Assembly: GCA_009617715.1 (NCBI GenBank)
Contig: VTFK01000006.1
Span: forward strand, 1,240,001-1,304,000
Direction: 5' to 3'
DNA length: 64,000 bases
Source: Plectrocnemia conspersa
Lineage: Eukaryota; Arthropoda; Insecta; Trichoptera; Polycentropodidae
In this document: one piece after another, positions 1-11,145 of the stretch
Layout: every line of letters starts with the position of its first letter
Numbering within the stretch: position 1 is the stretch's first letter
Position numbers and translations under genes: made by a program
The notes under the pieces: generated by a model
The model's database searches: none
Seen by the model: the letters and a program-made list of their open reading frames with translations, nothing else
Told to the model about the DNA's origin: nothing

Positions 1-1552
1 TAAATTATACAAAAATATACGTATTTTTTTTATAATATTTATTTAGAAATATATTATGAGTTAGCACTTTACATACATTTTATATTCAATAAGTCGACAT
101 TGTTGATATACATAATTCTCCGACCAACAGCTTGCTTTCATTATAGTCATTAGATTTTCCTCTCGTTATTACGAACTAAACTTAAACATAACTAATAATA
201 ATAAAGATACGAAACTAAAAAAAGTAATTGTATGCATATAAAGTATTGCTAATTATCCTCTTCAAATTCATAATAAAATAGTTTTAATTGAGTAAATAAA
301 AAAAAGTATCTGTATCTTAAAGTAACAACACTAATAAATTGTAGCCGTAAAAGCACCAAAAACTATTATTTTTATAAATCTGTATGAATTAATGCGCTAT
401 ACACGTTTACGTGTATACAATAATATTAAACATAACATTGTGCCATAAAGACGTCTTGATACACAAATTTCACATAAATCTCTCGGCAAAATATACAATC
501 ATTTATGAGTTGATCCGCAATTAAAAACTAACCGACTAACAAGCACAAATTACATATATTACGCATAAAACGAACGTTGTATATAAACGTTCGTTCAAAT
601 TAAAAAAATATACGAAAGCAAAACAACTTATAACTGTTACGTTTCGCGTTCAAAGAAGCACAAACAGTCACTTTGATTGTGACGTTATTATTATATTACC
701 TTGAAATATCACTATGACAACTAGTACGTATATAATATAATAGAACATGCCTCCCTAACGTTCCATGAAGAATCACACACATATTGCAATGAATGAAATT
801 AATTAAAAATTCGTCAATGAAAATCGTTCGGTCAGTCTTTTTCATATCAATAATCAAAATAAAATTTACTTTCAGTTTGATATCATCTCAACATACCGTA
901 CACTTCGAACGTTTGGCAAATACAATAACACAAACCTTTTCATGTTTATTTCTTTAGATAAATGTCAATATCATAAAAATTAATAAATATATATATATAA
1001 TTTTGAGGAACTAATTCGATATATAATATGGTATGCTTTTAAGATAAAAATCTAATAAAAAAATAAACGAAATATATGTAATTTGAATAAATACTCTGGA
1101 ATTTTATGGATTATCATAAACGTTAATATATATATTATTATAACATAGATCTGTAACAGAATATAAAGTAATTAAAATTGGTCCGAATCGGCGATTAGGT
1201 CTTTTTTGATGCGTAACGTAAAAAAATAGAACATATTCTAGTGGAAATTAATAAAAAAAAATTGCACCTCGACAAAGTAGCAATACGAAGGTGGATGGAT
1301 TAAGGATCACTCGATATGACTTTTTTATATAAAAAACACTGCATCCATTGTGTATCACGAAAACGTTGGCTATCTGCGCCGCAACGAACGATTGTTACAA
1401 ACGTCACGTTTTGGGGTTGAGGCCGTTGGTTTGCGACAGCTTGTCGGAGCTATTATCGATTTCTGAAATGACGCTTCTTTGGCTTCTCGCTGCAATCGGA
1501 TCCTTTCTCTTATCCACACCTCGTACATCCTTTGATTTTTTTCTTCTAAATG
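1..1552. other. AT-rich 3' flank or 3' UTR of the RRBP1-like gene
   Basis: No supported coding exon was found here. The DNA is AT-rich with several TTTATT strings (AATAAA on the minus strand) that could serve as poly(A) signals if the distal terminal exon at 1553-1573 is used. The minus strand at about 1400-1573 also stays open in a second frame for about 55 codons, with a basic stretch ending in LNPKT and a stop. That frame would need an upstream exon ending in phase 1, which I did not find. Confidence 0.4.
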
Positions 1553-1573
1553 TTATTTTTCTTCTGAGCCATC
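1553..1573 (-). CDS. RRBP1: RRBP1-like gene, candidate distal terminal exon (DGSEEK-stop)
   Basis: An acceptor (TTGTTACAG) precedes GAT GGC TCA and a stop after six codons, in the phase (0) left by the exon at 3794-3865. The joined end, GPSQ-DGSEEK, resembles the acidic and serine-rich DGSSSKEG-type tail that I recall for vertebrate RRBP1. That is the reason to consider this exon even though it lies 2.2 kb from the previous one. The alternative terminal exon is at 3481-3516. Without transcript data the choice is open. Confidence 0.35.
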   Translation of the reverse strand, partial: DGSEEK

Positions 1574-1986
1574 CTGTAACAATTAAACGATTACTATTTA
1601 AAATTTAGCCGTTCATGGTAATTAATTTCATATTATAATTGAATTCGCATCGACCGCAATCGTACGTTATTATTGCTGAATCACCAAAATTCAAACGTAA
1701 CTCATAATTGTGCTTAAATTAAAATCAACATATCAAAAGCGATGAACAGTGACTAATACATACAATAATTCAATTAAAATGTTAATGGCTATGCGTTAAC
1801 ACAATCACAGTAATGATTGATAAATCACCACAGAAGCACAACCGATTTTTAGGGAATATATATAAAAAAAATACATTTTCATTCTTTTCCTTCTACTTCT
1901 AGAGCAACAAATAAGGTGTAGTAGTTATTCGTTGTTTTCTACACCGGGTGTATTAATAGGATTATTGGAAAGGAATTTCTAAAATA

Positions 1987-2162
1987 CAGTAGCCCCCCCA
2001 ATAACACGGTAAATTGGAGGACTAGAAAATACTCATACTTTTTTGAAATACGTACGTACGAATCAGGCGTGTGTGGTGAGATATCTTCCCTTTGGCTCGC
2101 TCGCACATAAAGTAACAGGCACCCAAAATTCTTAATTTACCGTGTTATTGGGGGGTCTATTG
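1987..2162. mobile_element. pogo/Tigger-like MITE, copy 1 (176 bp)
   Basis: The element has near-perfect terminal inverted repeats of about 28 bp, starting CAGTAG(A)CCCCCCAATAAC and ending GGGGGTCTATTG, and is flanked by TA on both sides. A CAGTAG-CCCCC end with a TA target duplication is typical of pogo/Tigger elements. The middle carries GGTGAGATATCTTCCC followed by TCGCTCGCAC, a block also found in the hAT-like family at 36396-36522. There is no coding capacity. Confidence 0.8.
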
Positions 2163-3480
2163 TATATGTATTTATAATAATTACTCATTTTTCACCTTCT
2201 GAAGAATTGCTCTTTATGTGCTTGATAACAAACTATTATATTTTGAACGTCCAGGTTAGTAAGAGGCCGTCTGTATTATTTATCAGAAATATTTAGACAC
2301 TGAACCTGATGTATCTCAAAAGCAGTGGCAAAGCCAGTTTCGAAAAAATAAAGAAACCCTAACAAAAGAAGAAAGGGCTAAGATCTGAAATAATTTACAA
2401 GCCAAAGCTGATAAAGAACAGTTTTACTGATTAAGACATTTAACACTGTCCAAAATATAAAAGTGTTATATGCATGCCAAGTATATGAGGTGAATACAGC
2501 TTCCTATATTCAAAGATTGGACCATGTGTTAAAAATGCAGAGTAGTAACATTATGCACCCTGTTCAGAAGACAGAGGCAATCTCATTTGCGACAATTGAT
2601 AAAAACGTAATTTTTATATTTTTTAGAGTTCATGCAAACAAGAGTGTATTTTTTATATTTTTTGATAAAAGTTTATTATATGAATTGTATTAAAAAAAAG
2701 AAATTTGGGGATTTTGAGGTATTAACTTTAAGATCTTTAACAAGGGTGATAGTAGCAAAAATTAAGTGCGTATTTTAAAATAGAGGCAATTTATTTTAGA
2801 ATTTGTTGAGATATGTCAAGTTCTAACGGCAGTTAAATTATTATTATTTTAGACTTACTGTTATAAAATGACTGCCATTGGCTTTAAGAAAAAAATATTA
2901 TTTGTTAACACATTGAATACCGTGTGCACAAATTTGTGCATTTCGTCATTTCAATTTCATGTTTACTGTATTTATTTAGACCTTTAGATGTCACTAATAT
3001 CATATTAATTAAAATAGTGCATAACAATCAATATCCTCCTATTTATCTCCTTTGTGTTTCTGCATAATTAACACATTCCAAGTCACTTTTATTATTTACA
3101 TCCCATCACCATCTGTCGGCCTTCTTATGCACATTCATTAAGCCTTAACTTATCTTAACGGTCTTTTTTGTCCTTATTAAAGCAAAATACCTCACAGTAT
3201 TCAATATGTAAACTAAATATAATACTATTCATTTCTTTAATTAATAAAGCTGTCAGTGGAGAATAAATTAGCAAAAGGAATTTTTAGGGCCGCCCTGTGA
3301 AGCTAGTTAAAACTAAAATATACACAAAAAAATTGTTATTTATATATACAAATGTTGTTATCGATCGATATGAATGAACAAACACAAAATATTAATAGTG
3401 TTAAAAGTTAAATAATGACATGATGGACGTGAAAGCAGTTTTATTTAGTCCCGTAGACCAGAAGTGAGATATCAGAAAGT
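2163..3480. other. Repeat-containing non-coding stretch, 3' of the RRBP1-like gene
   Basis: This is AT-rich DNA with short open frames only (for example 2463-2693), none with a recognisable domain. It would be intron if the distal terminal exon is used, or flank if the proximal exon and its AATAAA at 3440-3445 are used. I see nothing else that can be named. Confidence 0.5.
3440..3445 (-). terminator. Candidate poly(A) signal AATAAA, RRBP1-like gene
   Basis: AATAAA occurs on the minus strand about 36 bases beyond the stop codon of the proximal terminal exon (3481-3516). This spacing is reasonable for a short 3' UTR. Confidence 0.4.
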
Positions 3481-3516
3481 TTACCAAGACCATGAACGGA
3501 ACCAAGGCGTTATTAC
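3481..3516 (-). CDS. RRBP1: RRBP1-like gene, candidate proximal terminal exon
   Basis: After an acceptor (CGATTTCAG) the phase-0 frame reads VITPWFRSWSW and stops. The Trp-rich tail is unlike the acidic end I expect of this family, but the exon is near the previous one and has AATAAA shortly downstream. It could be an alternative last exon. Confidence 0.35.
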   Translation of the reverse strand, partial: VITPWFRSWSW

Positions 3517-6500
3517 CTGAAATCGAACGACGCTTTTTGCTCGATTTAATCTCAGTAATAGGGAGGAACTGTCAAATAATAGTGATCATTGTTAATGATT
3601 AGAGAGATAAGTCGGTATTATTAAAAAGTTAAATTATTCTAGTCGTATTATGATTGTATTCAAACACAAGAAGAGAGACAAGCTTTGTTACGGATGCAAA
3701 TCATTAGCATTTTTTTTAACGTCGTTCACTTCTATAGTGGAGGGGAAAAACATTAGATTATATCAAGGAAATATTTTTAATTTAGCGTCTTACCTGTGAG
3801 GGGCCGTTAAGTGATTGACTCGAAATTTGCAGTCTTTCAACAGTCTCGCGCAATCGAGTGTTTTCCTACAAATATGACAAGCATTATATGTATGATCTAA
3901 ATGTACACTGTAATTAAAATGTGTGAAATATATACTTCTAAAAGTCTTTCGACATCGGCCATCCCCGCCGATGCGAATGTCTTGGAAGTCTGGATTGGAT
4001 TGAATTCTTCGAGTTTAAACTCGTTTTCACACTTTTTTTCTTTATCTAGAGTGCTCTGCAGCGATTCTATTTCTTTTTTCATCTGAAATTATAAAAACAT
4101 TATTAAATATCATCGGCGTAGAAGTCATCATATATTATTTAATCTTACATTATTAATAGTAATTTGTTTAAGGTCATCTAGCTCCTTCTGCTTTTCGGAA
4201 AATTCCTTTTTCCATTTATTATCTTGCTCGGTGGCTCCGGCTTGGATTTTCATGAGGGTCTTGTCCATGTCGTCGATTATCTTCTGATAGTTGTCTACCA
4301 TGAGTTGGAGCTTTTCGTTGTGCGCTTGCATATCCTTAGTTTTCTTGCTTTCTTCGGTCAGAGCCTCAGCATTGGCGATATTGTCATTCAACTGTTTGTT
4401 CGCCAATTGGACGAAGCTGTTCGTCCACTCCTGATAATCGCTCTGATCGACCGTTATTTCGGGGAATAGACGCTTGAGGATCTCTTTGTTTTTATTTTGT
4501 TCATCCAAACAAGCTTTTACAACAGCCTCCTATGTGAAAAAAAAAGAATAAAAATACATTTTTCTAAATATACCAAGTATTTATATGATATATATTCAGA
4601 ATTTAAAATATGCATTACATGACACAATTAAAAAGAGACATGTGTATTATTGTTCTTGTGCGTATAATAATTGTCAGCTTATCGATAATTTACTTTATCG
4701 AAAAATGTAAGAGACTAAATATTAACAGATAATAAAAACGTAATACGAAACTGGAAAGTATAACGGTTAAAGAAATAGTAAATGACAACATTACAACAAA
4801 TATATTTATATACAGTGCAAAAAAAGTAAGCGAAAATGAATGAATGCAACTTGTCTCTCGCAACTGAATTCAACTTACTCTAATACTACTGTCATCGGGT
4901 GCTTTCTGTGCATCGTATTGTAATTTCATTTCGGCGGCTTGCAATGCCTCCATCACTTTCCAGTTCTTAGTTCTAAGTTCCTGTGTTATAGGATGTGTGT
5001 TAAAGTAATTGTAAAAACATACGGCAAAAACAAAAAAGATTAATGGTGTCGTTTTTTTGACAAATCCAATACGTCTTTATGTTACATATGTGAGAATTAA
5101 AAACTATGCGCTAACGAAAATGAACAAAATAATAAAAAAAATCAACAATGCGTTCTTTGCTGTTGCATTTTCTTCCGAGTGAATATATTGAAACATATAA
5201 AGCGAGAACACAGAAAGAATTTATACTTACGTTATTCTTGTCTCTGTATTGGTCAAGTTGATTTTGTAAATTTTTTATTTGTTGCGAGTGATGCTCCTCT
5301 AACTCTCTACAAGCAGCAGCAACGGCCTTCTCAGTGCTGACCGTATCTTCCTACAACACAAGAGACTTTCAATATACAGATTCAAGTACCATTATATCTA
5401 TCTAAACAATTCGTTTATTTAGTAGAAAGGTCTCATTTATTTATTTATTATTATTTATTTAAATTAAACTTTACAGTTTACCCCAATGCATCACGATGGT
5501 CGAAAACAATAATTGTATTATTTCAATACAAAAAAAATACATAATTAAAATAATACATACAAAGAAGTCAACGAAAAAATCATAAAATATCAAAATTAAA
5601 TAATACGAACTGGACCAGCTCCTTGTAGCTAACATTAAATAGGCTGGCGTAATGCCAGCGTTTTAAGGAGCCGGATGATCGCAGACATAGGTAAGCCGGC
5701 AAGTGCGGACGTCCTAGCCCCAACGGCCATCAAAAGAGGACGCGATCGTGATTCTCGAAGATGTTCTGGAACTCTAAACTGGAATTTCTCGAGAATAGCT
5801 GGATTGTCGACAGCACCCTTCAGTAATTTGAAGAAATGCTTAGCGACATACAACTTTCTATGAGAACTCAGCGAATCATATTCCAACGCTTCTAAAAGAA
5901 AGGCGCTGGGATATAAGAACGGATAATAACCAAATGTCTTTTTGTAAAGGTACCTTATTTTAATCTTTTCCACTAAAAGGAAATGTTTGGTTATTCGAGG
6001 ATTTCAAATTATAGATCCCGATTCAAGAACGCTACCAACTAAGGTGTCATAGAGTATGTGTATAACTGACGGATCGCCAAAGTGAAAGGCATTCCTTATA
6101 ACAAAGCCGAACATCTTGGAAGATTTATCACAGATGTCGGGTATGTGTAGAGAGAACCTCCATTTGCTCTCAAAAGTGATTCTGAGATCTTTAGTGGAAG
6201 TTTCTCTAGTCAATATGTTCCCATTGAGATTGTAGGAATAAACTGATGGCGAACGGGATCGAGAAAATGACACAGTATGGCACTTTCCGACACTAAAAAT
6301 CACTCTGTAGAGAGAAGTCCGCAACAGATCGAATGCATTTATACAATTTTAAATCTTCTACGTACAGAAGAAAGCTTGAATTTGTAACTGCCGTATTTAC
6401 ATCATTAATAAATAACATAGAGGACCCAAGAGATTGAGAGTTTAATTTAATATTTCTTACCTTATCGGGACTGGTGGTTCCGTTCGACGTCGGCTGAGTT

Positions 6501-9500
6501 GCCAATTTCTCGTTCAGATCGGACACCATCTTGTTCAGTTCATCTTTCTCCGACTTTAACTTGGTCAGCTCTGCCTCCATCAGTTGACTTTGCTTATCCA
6601 TCTCCTCTACACGCTTCTCATGATTGATGATATCTTTCTGAGATTGCGAGTGCGTTGACATAAGTTTGTTTATTTCAGACTTAGCATCGACCAACACTAC
6701 GCATAACATACAAAAGGTTCATAAAATTACACTTATTAAAATACATAAATTCACAAACAAAGAATAATTACATTTAGCGCTCTCTTCTGCCAATCTCAAT
6801 TCTTGAAGCAGCATCTGTTCCTTCTGTTTAAGACCTTCCCTCTGGATTTCGGATTGTTCATACCGTTGACGGTATTCCTATCGATTTAATTAAATGTTTA
6901 TTTTATAACCAAATCTAATCATAAGTAAAATGTGATAATCGAACCTCGAGACTATTGATGAGGTCTCTGGCAGCGAGCAACTCATTTGACTTATCATTGT
7001 GGGCTTTGCGAATCAAGACAATCTCTTCTTGCAGAGGTGTTAAGATTGAATTGAGCGACACGTTTTTCTAAAAATATAATTTTCATTAGCAAGCATGAAA
7101 ACTCAGAAATAACACCATAATACAAGACAAATACCTCGGATAGTGACTGAATATGCTTTTCCAACTGAGTACGTTGAGAGTTCCATTCAGCTTCGGCGGA
7201 AACCTTGGCTTGTAACTATAATAGAATCATTATTTATAGCGTATCTGTTTACAGAAACATAATGATTTATTATACGAACCTGAAGTATTTGTTGACGCAT
7301 CGCTTTGTTTTCGTCAATGCCTCGCTGAATTCTCGTTTGAAGTGCGGCACTTTCAGCCTTCAGCGCATTTTTCGCTTCTTCAGCTCCGTGGCTAATTTGA
7401 CTGCAGCGAGCCCTCTCAGCGTTTAACGTATTCCTTGATTTGCAAGTAAACATGTTTAATAAAATAAGAATTTATAAGCAATTAAATTAAGCGAACGATT
7501 CATACTTGAGTTCTTTGAGCTTAGCTTGCGCGGCTTGGGTTGCCTCCTGTTCGTCAGTCAAAGCCTTCTCTTTCTCGGCCAGTTGCTTCTTCATCTTTTG
7601 AAGAGGATCTTTCGGACCCTATAAAAGTAAAAATATGATTAAAACAGCTCTTAAATAAGTTTAAGCTTTATTAAAATAATACAATACCTCAGACCACTCG
7701 GAATGCTCAGGTAGAGGACCGTTTTGCTTGTTCAATAGACAATCGGTGAGAATTTGAATCTCACTACGCGATAAAGGCGCATCTCCGAGCAACTGGACCA
7801 ATATATTTACATTCACACCCTCTGGACAGCTCACTAAAAATTCAATAGAACTGTCATTTTTGTCCATATGAACATGATAAATAATTAAAAGTGTACTAAC
7901 GTAACTGCTGGTACTGGGCCAGCTCATTCTTCTTCTTTTTGGGCTGCTTTTGCACAACTGCACTAGTTTGACTGACAACTTGCTTGGTTTGAATGTTTTC
8001 CGACACGTTATTTACAGCTACATTCTGCACTTCTAGCGGATACGTATGCTTCAGGATCTTATCAGTTGTGAGATCATTAGGTTGACTGACTGCGATAGTA
8101 GGCAAAGCTTCTTCGTGGCTTTTATCTTCAGTTGCTACGGTGCTAGTTTTATTCTTACCTAAAATAATGACAATAAAAAATAAAATACAAAAAAGCTTAC
8201 GTAACAATCTGAAAAGCCAATAAAACAAACCCTTGCGTTGTTCTTTCGGCGGTTCGAGATTAATAGGAGTTTCCGTCTTGGCGACTTTTTCCTTTTCTTG
8301 TTTGACGGCTACTTTAGTGACATTTTTGTCAGATTTTGACTTCTTCGCCTCTTTCTCTTTCTTAGCTTCAATCTTTTCCTGCAAAAAATTACATAATTTT
8401 AAGCAACGTTTCGACTATAACACGTTGAAGACCTGTTTGCACAAGTGATATTCTGAATTACTAACATAACAAACACATAAAACAAACTTTAGAATAAGGA
8501 CATGTGGTACAAAAGTTGACGTCATAGACTGAGAATTTAAAATGATATTTATTTAATATTCTACATAATTCAAAATTAAAACTGTGGTACAATTCAATTT
8601 ATGTATAATGATACTCTTGAATCGATAATGTTCAATTTATTTAAATGTAGCCAGAATATTATCATGAGAATGACACATGCTGAAAGATCTCATAAATATG
8701 TAGACACTACTATAAAACTGCATTACAAATCAGCTAACGACCATTTGCAGATGATGTCAGAGGCATATTATTATCTTATTTGACCTTTCTTCTCAGAATA
8801 TAGTTTTATTTGCAATTGTTCCAATGTCTATTAATAACACAATACAAGAAGATTAATGCTACAAAGAAAAGATAACTAGAATTACATGTCGATTTTGGCA
8901 GGATTGTTATTTTTTTCAATAATATCTAGGGCAATGTTGCTTTTTTTTTTTTAAATAATATTATGTATCTATGTACTAATGTAGTATAGATTTAGTAGAA
9001 ATAAAATTTTAATATTATTAAATACATGTCTTCAAAACTATAAAATAAATATCTTGATTCATGAAATAATTTTTACTCGATTGACAAGATCATATTCCCT
9101 GAAGCTACTATGGAATACAGCCAGTTGGTGCTAACTGGCGTATAAAAAAGCGAAAATGTGTTAATTCCCAGAATCAAGTTGATTCTTAGCGATTCGCCTT
9201 TTCGCTTTTGCTCTCGCCATGACAGTAAATAAAACATTAGCACAACACTCAATGTGACAAAATTTACTTGAGAGATGAATGCTTTTCTCATGATTCACTT
9301 TTGTCACAAAGTCATAAGCGGAGCATCCAAAACAGCCATATGTACCGACAAATAAAAATAATTCAACAAAAAATATTTTAAATGCTGAAGGAACAAGAAA
9401 ATTAATTTGACTTTTTTTAATGTTGAAATATAATTATTATTTAAAAAACTAATGATCAGCAATTATTTTATCTTATTTTTTTCATTAAATTACAGAGAAA

Positions 9501-10775
9501 ATTGTTGATATATACATGTTACATTTTCATTGGCGATTCAGAGAAATTATATATGAATACATTTTCACCGGTATTTCTACTAGCGAAAATATAATTTAAC
9601 TGATAGTAATTAAGTATTTTGAATCGCTCAAATCGAATACATCCATACACACCAAAATTGTTAGTATAAAAGTGAAAATATAGTGCTAGTTTTCATTTGA
9701 AAAAGTGCTTCGGTTAAAGTCCGAACATGATTTGACGCAGTGTCACTTACTTTTTCGTGTAAGAGTTCAAACTCATCTTTAGGATGAATCTGTTCGAAAT
9801 GATTGGCAGGTTCGGTTTCGGTAGGAGAAGGAGGAGTCGATACGTCACTGATGCAGCTAGGGTCATCCTTATTTATCAAAATAGGTTTCACCTTGGTATC
9901 CTTGGATTTCTTTTTATTCTGCAAAGAGGTCCATTCAAACTTCATAACGCCTCTTTGTATCGATTAATAAGAAACAAACGCATACTTTCGCCAATTAACT
10001 ACTGGCTATTTATACACACGTTACGATAAGGAATTATTTGCAGGAATTGTACGTATTATTGATATAGCATTTTCTCGAGGCTTATTTACAGCAATGTTAT
10101 CACATTTTAAACAGATAATGCAACATGTAGATTAAAATAAGTCGTCTAAAAATATTGTTCTCGTCGTAATCATTTTTGTAATTAATACTGTTAGTAACCG
10201 TTGATTAGTGAAGCAGAAATTAAGATATAGAAGTAAAGATTAATTGTTAATAGATTAGAAAATAGATTAATAAATTAAGAAACACACATTATTGTCACAA
10301 TTTTAAATGCTTTTATACCTTGGGCGGTTTGATCTCTTCCGGGGTAACGACAATAGTGGTCTCGGCGAATTCTACGTGTCCTCGAGAAGACGAAGAGTCA
10401 TCTTCTAGGCCGCTCTCTGCATGAACGCTTTCGATTTCGCTGGAGCTGGTTGCGGCGGCTTGTTCCTTAGCCTGTTTTTCTTTCACCTATAATATACATA
10501 TACATTCGAAGATAACGAGAGTTCACAAGGTCATCTTTGAGCGTTATGTAATGACATACCTTTTTTCCAGCCTTCTTGTTTTTCTTCGTCTGTTGCTGCT
10601 GTAAACGTTTTTGCTTGACAGGATCTTCAAGAAGGCCTCTTTGGGCGACGATCAGCTTGCGGTTGGCCGCTACGGCTTCCTCGTACGACTGCCCCTTGAT
10701 GCTGAGGGCGCTAATTGCGAACAGCAACAGAGTGCATATCGCAACTACGATGACGGCTACAATTTCGTACTCCAT
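3481..10775 (-). CDS. RRBP1: Ribosome-binding protein 1 / kinectin family ER membrane coiled-coil protein
   Basis: Seventeen coding exons join in phase: 10560-10775, 10319-10486, 9751-9918, 8231-8378, 7901-8158, 7688-7833, 7506-7618, 7280-7433, 7135-7215, 6945-7067, 6772-6877, 6461-6696, 5231-5350, 4879-4980, 4149-4529, 3936-4082 and 3794-3865, giving 913 residues before the terminal exon. Residues about 5-26 are a signal-anchor membrane helix, followed by GQSYEEAVAANRK, the family's conserved start of the cytosolic tail. A Lys/Gln-rich basic segment follows (about 53-80), then a low-complexity linker (about 73-310), then heptad-like coiled coil to the end. RTKNWKVMEAL near residue 685 matches the conserved NWKAMEAL block of both RRBP1 and kinectin. 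The decapeptide ribosome-binding repeats of vertebrate p180 are not seen. The family (known) acts in the rough ER membrane, in ribosome, kinesin or microtubule contact; which role applies here is inference. Confidence 0.9.
3794..3865 (-). CDS. RRBP1: RRBP1-like exon 17
   Basis: Residues 890-913, phase 0 at both ends (TTGTAG acceptor, GTAAGA donor). It is coiled-coil (ENTRLRETVERLQ) and ends in a Ser/Asn-rich stretch, SSQSLNGPSQ, where the helix should stop. Confidence 0.8.
3936..4082 (-). CDS. RRBP1: RRBP1-like exon 16
   Basis: Residues 841-889, phase 0/0. It opens MKKEIESLQSTLDKEKK (coiled coil). A short break at about FNPIQTSKTFASAG precedes another helix start, MADVERLLE. Confidence 0.85.
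4149..4529 (-). CDS. RRBP1: RRBP1-like exon 15
   Basis: Residues 714-840, the largest exon, phase 0/0. It contains ILKRLFPEI followed by DYQEWTNSF, matching the LLPEL...NYTEWL-type non-helical island conserved in RRBP1, then a long heptad coiled coil. Confidence 0.9.
4879..4980 (-). CDS. RRBP1: RRBP1-like exon 14 (NWKVMEAL block)
   Basis: Residues 680-713, phase 0/0. ELRTKNWKVMEALQAAE is the most family-specific block in the protein. Confidence 0.9.
5231..5350 (-). CDS. RRBP1: RRBP1-like exon 13
   Basis: Residues 640-679, phase 0/0, coiled coil (TVSTEKAVAAACRELEEHH). The intron before it, 5351-6460, carries a LINE fragment. Confidence 0.85.
5440..6450 (-). mobile_element. Decayed jockey/CR1-type LINE fragment (RT C-terminal half)
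   Basis: It sits in the same orientation as the host gene, inside intron 12. On the minus strand, pieces of a reverse transcriptase can be read across frameshifts. They are a LLFIND-type motif then LYVEDLKL, a degraded YADD box (about 6330-6440); KCHTVSFSRSRSP and TKDLRITF with HIPDICDKSSKMFGFVIRN (about 6060-6300), the usual post-catalytic blocks; and a C-terminal piece at 5635-5973 ending in a Pro/Arg-rich motif. A TAAATAA-rich tail follows at about 5440-5470. It is 5' truncated and inactive. Confidence 0.75.
6461..6696 (-). CDS. RRBP1: RRBP1-like exon 12
   Basis: Residues 562-639, entering in phase 1 and leaving in phase 0. A strong coiled coil (KRVEEMDKQSQLMEAELTKL) ends in a Thr/Ser-rich linker, TQPTSNGTTSPDK. 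Confidence 0.85.
6772..6877 (-). CDS. RRBP1: RRBP1-like exon 11
   Basis: Residues 526-560 plus the first base of codon 561. Coiled coil (EYRQRYEQSEIQREGLKQKE); leaves in phase 1, matching exon 12. Confidence 0.85.
6945..7067 (-). CDS. RRBP1: RRBP1-like exon 10
   Basis: Residues 485-525, phase 0/0, coiled coil (LTPLQEEIVLIRKAHNDK). Confidence 0.85.
7135..7215 (-). CDS. RRBP1: RRBP1-like exon 9
   Basis: Residues 458-484, phase 0/0 (LQAKVSAEAEWNSQRTQLEK). A 67-bp intron separates it from exon 10, near the minimum size seen in this gene. Confidence 0.85.
7280..7433 (-). CDS. RRBP1: RRBP1-like exon 8
   Basis: Residues 407-457, entering in phase 2. Coiled coil (HGAEEAKNALKAESAALQTR). Confidence 0.85.
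7506..7618 (-). CDS. RRBP1: RRBP1-like exon 7
   Basis: Residues 369-405 plus two bases of codon 406. DPLQKMKKQLAEKEKALTDE matches the start of the main coiled coil in the family (a QLEEKEKLL...EQE-type block). Confidence 0.88.
7688..7833 (-). CDS. RRBP1: RRBP1-like exon 6
   Basis: Residues 321-368, entering in phase 1 and leaving in phase 0. It holds LSRSEIQILTDCLLNKQ, the short conserved globular island just before the coiled coil in RRBP1 and kinectin. Confidence 0.88.
7901..8158 (-). CDS. RRBP1: RRBP1-like exon 5
   Basis: Residues 235-319, phase 1 at both ends. Low-complexity linker ending in a KKKK basic run and QYQQL. Confidence 0.8.
8231..8378 (-). CDS. RRBP1: RRBP1-like exon 4 (lysine-rich)
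   Basis: Residues 185-233 plus one base. Highly charged Lys/Glu stretch (EKIEAKKEKEAKKSKSDKN). The 72-bp intron after it (8159-8230) happens to stay open in frame, so retention would insert a hydrophobic segment; consistent phase-1 splice sites argue for removal. Confidence 0.8.
8379..9750. other. Intron 3 of the RRBP1-like gene
   Basis: AT-rich, with only short chance frames (8601-8783, 9073-9291). No domain or repeat could be named. Confidence 0.6.
9751..9918 (-). CDS. RRBP1: RRBP1-like exon 3
   Basis: Residues 129-184, phase 0/0. Ser/Thr/Pro-rich acidic linker (STPPSPTETEPANHFEQ). It has the same length (168 bp) as exon 2 and could be skipped without a frameshift. Confidence 0.8.
10319..10486 (-). 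CDS. RRBP1: RRBP1-like exon 2
   Basis: Residues 73-128, phase 0/0. Starts VKEKQAKEQAAATSSS, then an acidic Ser-rich stretch ending in EEIKPPK. Confidence 0.82.
10560..10775 (-). CDS. RRBP1: RRBP1-like exon 1 coding part (membrane anchor)
   Basis: Residues 1-72. The ATG lies three bases inside the exon after an acceptor (TTTTTCGTATAG), so the 5' UTR is split by an intron. A hydrophobic helix at about 5-26 is followed by SYEEAVAANRK and a Gln/Lys-rich basic tail. Confidence 0.9.
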
Positions 10776-11044
10776 TTTCTATACGAAAAACATAAATTTG
10801 TATTATTATGCGATCACTGCTTCGGGGCAGGGGTCGGCCCACAGTCACTTTTTGTCTGGCAGTGAAAGATTTCTTCAGATCTCAACAAAAACCATCAACG
10901 GTAAACACAAACCCTAGTTAATTTCAATCAATTTTTGAAAAAATGTCCAGTAATACCAAGACGTTATGTTTACTTGATATGTTAAGCTGTAAAATCTGCA
11001 TTTCCGATTAAATAGCTCAAGTTTTAATCATGAAATGTACCGTT

Positions 11045-11145
11045 CATAGCTTGCTTTCAAGATAACGCTAAAAAAATCAATCATTTTAAAGCTAATAAAC
11101 ATAGCAATATTTCGAAATGGCATTCATAATTTAAAAATAAGACTA
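11045..11145. repeat. Dispersed repeat A, copy 1
   Basis: It shares CTTTCAAGATAACG, TAGCAATA and AAATGGCATTC in the same order and spacing with 15508-15582. No terminal structure is visible. Confidence 0.45.

Noticed and set aside
8159..8230. Read-through of exons 4 and 5 as one exon with a hydrophobic segment
   Set aside because: The 72-bp stretch has a GT donor, a TTTTAG acceptor and matching phase-1 ends. A second membrane segment here would be unlike the family, so it is treated as an intron.
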